This document shows positions 61,285 to 64,000 of a stretch of DNA of 64,000 nucleotides, in pieces. This stretch comes from Nocardioides panacis. GTDB taxonomy: Bacteria > Actinomycetota > Actinomycetes > Propionibacteriales > Nocardioidaceae. Position 1 is the first letter of the stretch; each line of letters opens with the position of its first letter. The stretch covers positions 2,232,001 through 2,296,000 of the forward strand of contig NZ_CP077062.1 in the NCBI RefSeq assembly GCF_019039255.1, given 5' to 3'. The notes under the pieces are model-generated. The model was not told the origin of the DNA and searched no databases. It saw nothing but the letters and a program-made list of their open reading frames with translations. Both the position numbers and the translations under genes were made by a program.

Positions 61285-62172
61285 ATGGCGGAGCTGGTCG
61301 ACAGGCTGGCGCAGGTCGGTCGCTTCACCGCCGTACCGGCCTGGCAGCGGTTCGCGTACTGGTGCGCCGCGCTGCTGGTCCTGAGCGGCCTGTTCCACGT
61401 CGGCGTGTACCTCGCGGACGGCGGACCCTGGGAGGGCCCGCTGTCGTGGCGCAAGCCGATCGTGTTCGGCCTCTCCTTCGGCCTCACCGTGGCCACGCTC
61501 GCGTGGGTGCTCGGCTTCGTGCACCCGCGCCGGGCGGTCGCCTGGGTCCTGGTCGCCGTCCTGGCGGTCGCGTCGGTCGGCGAGGTCGCGCTGATCTCCC
61601 TGCAGACCTGGCGGGGCGTGCCCTCGCACTTCAACGAGAGCACGCCGTTCGACGAGACGGTGTTCTCGCTGATGGGCCTGCTGGTCACCGTCCTGGTCGT
61701 CGTGACGGTCCTCGTCACGCTCTGGTCGTTCTTCGCCATTGACGCCCCGGCCAGCCTGGCGCTCGCGATCCGTGCAGGGCTGGTGCTGATGCTCGTCGGC
61801 CAGGCGGTCGGGGTGCAGATGATCGTCGAGGGCGGCAACACGTTCGGCGCGGCCGGTGCCCTCAAGGTCCCGCACGCGTTGACCCTGCACGCCGTGCAGG
61901 TGCTGCCGGCGCTGGCCCTGCTGCTCCTGGCGTCCGACTGGCCCGAGCGCCAGCGGGTCCGGGTCGTGGGGCTCGGCATCGGCGGGTACGCCGTGCTGAT
62001 CGTCGCCGCGCTGGCGCAGACCTACGCCGGACGGGCGCCGCTCGACCTGGGACCCGGGGTGAGCCTGCTGGCGCTCGCCGGCGTGGCCCTCCTCGCGGCG
62101 AGCTGGCTGGTCGCCGTCCGCCGGCTCACCACGTCGCTGCACCGGTCCCCCGACCCGTCCCACGGGACGTAG
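61285..62172 (+). CDS. Polytopic membrane protein, function unknown
   Basis: A 295-residue protein with seven to eight hydrophobic segments, for example FAYWCAALLVLSGLFHVGVYL, PIVFGLSFGLTVATLAWVLGF, AWVLVAVLAVASVGEVALI and LLVTVLVVVTVLVTLWSFFAI. ATG 61285 (or GTG 61282) follows GAGGTG closely. No catalytic motif recognised. It converges with the MFS gene. Confidence 0.8.
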   Translation: MAELVDRLAQVGRFTAVPAWQRFAYWCAALLVLSGLFHVGVYLADGGPWEGPLSWRKPIVFGLSFGLTVATLAWVLGFVHPRRAVAWVLVAVLAVASVGEVALISLQTWRGVPSHFNESTPFDETVFSLMGLLVTVLVVVTVLVTLWSFFAIDAPASLALAIRAGLVLMLVGQAVGVQMIVEGGNTFGAAGALKVPHALTLHAVQVLPALALLLLASDWPERQRVRVVGLGIGGYAVLIVAALAQTYAGRAPLDLGPGVSLLALAGVALLAASWLVAVRRLTTSLHRSPDPSHGT

Positions 62173-62198
62173 TCGCAAGGACCGGCGCAGCCGTCGCG

Positions 62199-63671
62199 TC
62201 AGGCGGCCTCGGCGGCCTCGGGGACCTCGGTGCGGGCGTCGGACCGGGACCCGGTCCGTGGGGTCCGCCGCACGCGGACGGTCCCCAGCACGGCGACCGC
62301 GAGGGCGGTCAGCGCGAAGAGCGACGAGGTCAGGAACGCGTGGTCCGCGCCCGGGAGGAACCGGCCGGGCACCGCGCCGGCGGCGTACACCGACACGATG
62401 ACGGCCAGGCCGATCGCGCCGCCGAGCTGCTGGAAGGTCTGCAGCAGGCCGGACGCGGAGCCGGCGTGCTCCGGCGCGACGCCGGACAGCACGGCCGAGG
62501 TGGCCGGCATGAACACCAGGCCCGCGGAGAGCCCGTTGAGCAGCATCGGGCCGAAGGCACCGCTGAGGTAGGTGTCCCCCGCCGAGACCTGGCTCAGCCA
62601 CGCGAAGCTCGCGGCCAGCCCGATCGTGCCGGTCACGAACATCGGGGTCCGGCCCCACCGGGCGAGCAGCCGCGGCGTGACCCGGGACATCGCGAAGATC
62701 CCGAGGGTCAGCGGCAGGAACGCCAGGCCCGTGGTGAGCGGGCCGAAGCCGAGCTCGCCCTCGAGGTACTGCACGGCGAGGAAGAACATCGACATCTGGC
62801 CGCCCACGACCAGGGCGATGATCGCCAGGCCGCTGAGCCGGCGGCGGCTGCGCAGCAGCACGGGCTGGATCATCGGGTGCGAGACGCGGGTCTCGGTGAC
62901 GGCCAGCACCACCAGCAGCAGGGCGCCGAGCGCGAGGCCCCCGACGGTGCGGGCCGAGGCCCAGCCCTGCTCGGGCGCACCGATCAGGGCCCACACGATG
63001 GAGACGGCACCGAGCGTGGCGGACAGCGCACCGACCACGTCGAACCGGCCCGGCCGCAGCGGGGTCTCGTCGAGCACCCGGCGGGTCAGCGCGAGGACCG
63101 CGAGCCCGATCGGGATGTTGATGAACAGCGTCCAGCGCCAGGAGCCGAGGTCGGTCACGGCGCCACCGAGCAGCAGGCCGAGGGACATGCCGCCCGAGGA
63201 CACGGCGCCGAACAGCGCGAGCGCGCGGTTGCGGGCCGCCTCGTCGGGCGCGCTCGTGGTGAGCAGGGCGAGCACGCCGGGGGCGGCCAGGGCGGCGCCG
63301 ATGCCCTGGGCGCCACGGGCCGCCACCAGCCACTCCGGCGTCTGGGCCAGGCCGCCGGCCAGGGAGGCCAGCGTGAACACCGCCAGGCCGATCTCGAAGG
63401 TGCGGCGGCGGCCGAAGACGTCGCCGAGACGGCCGCCGAGGAGCAGCAGCCCGCCGAAGGCGAGCGTGTAGGCGTTGAGCACCCAGGACAGCCCGGCGGG
63501 GCCGAAGTCGAGGGCGTCGTCGATGTGCGGCAGCGCGACGTTCACCACGGTCGCGTCGAGGATCAGCATCAGCTGGGCCACGAGCACGATCGCGATGCCG
63601 GCGGCGGCGCGCCCGGCATTCGACGGGAGGTCGGCCGGCAACGGGCGCTGCGGGGTGAGGGTGTGGGACAT
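62199..63671 (-). CDS. DHA2-type (14-TM) MFS multidrug efflux transporter
   Basis: A 490-residue transporter. The motif LMLILDATVVNVALPHIDDAL in TM1 and WVLNAYTLAFGGLLLLGGRLGDVFGRRRTF (motif A) are hallmarks of the EmrB/QacA DHA2 group; motif C-like GGMSLGLLLGGAVTD is present. ATG 63671 has AGGACTTC-type sequence upstream. It is divergent from a TetR gene, with paired operators between them, the standard arrangement of a drug-inducible pump. Confidence 0.92.
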   Translation of the reverse strand: MSHTLTPQRPLPADLPSNAGRAAAGIAIVLVAQLMLILDATVVNVALPHIDDALDFGPAGLSWVLNAYTLAFGGLLLLGGRLGDVFGRRRTFEIGLAVFTLASLAGGLAQTPEWLVAARGAQGIGAALAAPGVLALLTTSAPDEAARNRALALFGAVSSGGMSLGLLLGGAVTDLGSWRWTLFINIPIGLAVLALTRRVLDETPLRPGRFDVVGALSATLGAVSIVWALIGAPEQGWASARTVGGLALGALLLVVLAVTETRVSHPMIQPVLLRSRRRLSGLAIIALVVGGQMSMFFLAVQYLEGELGFGPLTTGLAFLPLTLGIFAMSRVTPRLLARWGRTPMFVTGTIGLAASFAWLSQVSAGDTYLSGAFGPMLLNGLSAGLVFMPATSAVLSGVAPEHAGSASGLLQTFQQLGGAIGLAVIVSVYAAGAVPGRFLPGADHAFLTSSLFALTALAVAVLGTVRVRRTPRTGSRSDARTEVPEAAEAA

Positions 63672-63716
63672 GAGGGGGAAGTCCTGTTCTGGCCGAGCGG
63701 GCCGACGTAGACTAAT

Positions 63717-63765
63717 ATGGAGAGTGACTCCGGTTCGTGGTCCACGATACGGAGACTGTCTCCGT
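63717..63765. promoter_or_regulatory. Two TetR-type operators between the efflux gene and its regulator
   Basis: Perfect palindrome acggaga-ctg-tctccgt at 63749-63765, and a 13/17 match atggaga-gtg-actccgg at 63717-63733. Their centres are 32 bp apart, about three helical turns. They lie in the 133-bp divergent promoter region and are the obvious candidates for binding by the adjacent TetR. Confidence 0.75.
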
Positions 63766-63804
63766 TTATCAAGTGCCGATCGCCGCCCGTCCTGAGAGGT
63801 GCCC

Positions 63805-64000
63805 ATGCGTGCCGACGCGCAACGCAACCGCGACCGCATCGTCGAGGTCGCCCGCGAGGTCTTCCGCGAGCAGGGGTACGACGCCTCCCTCGACGAGGTG
63901 GCCAAGCGTGCGGGTGTCGGCGCGGGCACTCTCTACCGGCACTTCCCGGCGCGCGAGAACCTCCTGGACGCGATCATGCAGAGCTGGGTGGACCGGGTCG
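63805..64000 (+). CDS. TetR family transcriptional regulator (N-terminal part)
   Basis: The first 65 residues are present, cut by the window edge. The N-terminal helix-turn-helix is complete: IVEVAREVFREQGYDASLDEVAKRAGVGAGTLYRHFPARENLLDAI. ATG 63805 has AGAGGTG 4 nt upstream. It is divergent from the DHA2 pump and probably represses it; the ligand-binding domain lies outside the window. Confidence 0.92.
   Translation, partial: MRADAQRNRDRIVEVAREVFREQGYDASLDEVAKRAGVGAGTLYRHFPARENLLDAIMQSWVDRV

Overview
The window is a high-GC actinobacterial chromosome segment. Gene content, GTG starts, short 4-nt stop/start overlaps and gene order fit a Nocardioides-like member of the Propionibacteriales; that placement is inference. 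From memory, the order argCJBDFRGH / pheST / infC-rpmI-rplT and tyrS / TPR protein / HAD phosphatase / tlyA / nadK / recN / steA / steB(mctB) / pyrG / NUDIX / xerD / parA / scpA / scpB / rluB / cmk / der matches the mycobacterial block around Rv1641-Rv1713. Most of it is therefore conserved core chromosome, read right-to-left here.

Layout. 1-192 is the tail of a PDZ-domain protease. 213-12758 (all minus) holds der, cmk, tyrA, aroH, rluB, scpB, scpA, a ribbon-helix-helix-like protein, parA, xerD, ald, a NUDIX hydrolase and pyrG. 12887-20038 (minus) holds steB/mctB, steA, recN, nadK, tlyA, a small protein and a NagD-like phosphatase, with a divergent DUF1015 gene at 20120. 21401-23475 holds a minisatellite, a small SSB-like gene and an RG-rich TPR protein. 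23669-29539 is a complete rRNA operon on the minus strand (P1, P2, 16S, 23S, 5S, terminator). 29672-31983 is tyrS coupled to an FMN alpha-hydroxy-acid oxidase. 32149-36086 is accessory: serine hydrolase, decayed FMN-binding regulator, OFA-type MFS transporter, 3-methyladenine glycosylase. 36070-44991 is the arginine operon, with a leaderless promoter and ArgR-type operator. 45028-45479 is a decayed intergenic region with an ABC-ATPase stump and a perfect palindrome. 45480-52520 holds pheT, pheS, a PAS histidine kinase, a TrmH methyltransferase, rplT, rpmI and infC (ATC start, leader with a terminator). 52903-64000 is a mixed accessory tail ending in a divergent TetR / drug-efflux pair.

The genes cover chromosome segregation and condensation (ParA, ScpAB, XerD, SteAB), DNA repair (RecN, Mpg), translation (rRNA, TyrS, PheST, IF-3, L35, L20, Der, RluB, TlyA, TrmH) and amino-acid synthesis (arg, tyr). 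Five conserved genes (tyrA, pyrG, argH, rplT, a PLP racemase-fold gene) carry single-base frame breaks, four of them one extra base in a G or C run. Because pyrG and rplT are normally essential, I read these as sequence errors; they create apparent gene fusions that should not be believed.

I did not find a convincing undescribed system. The best leads are small: nested palindromes upstream of parA, the infC leader attenuator, the argC promoter/operator, three 12-15 bp minisatellites, the RG-rich TPR protein beside the rRNA operon, and a non-standard carbamoyl-phosphate motif in ArgF.
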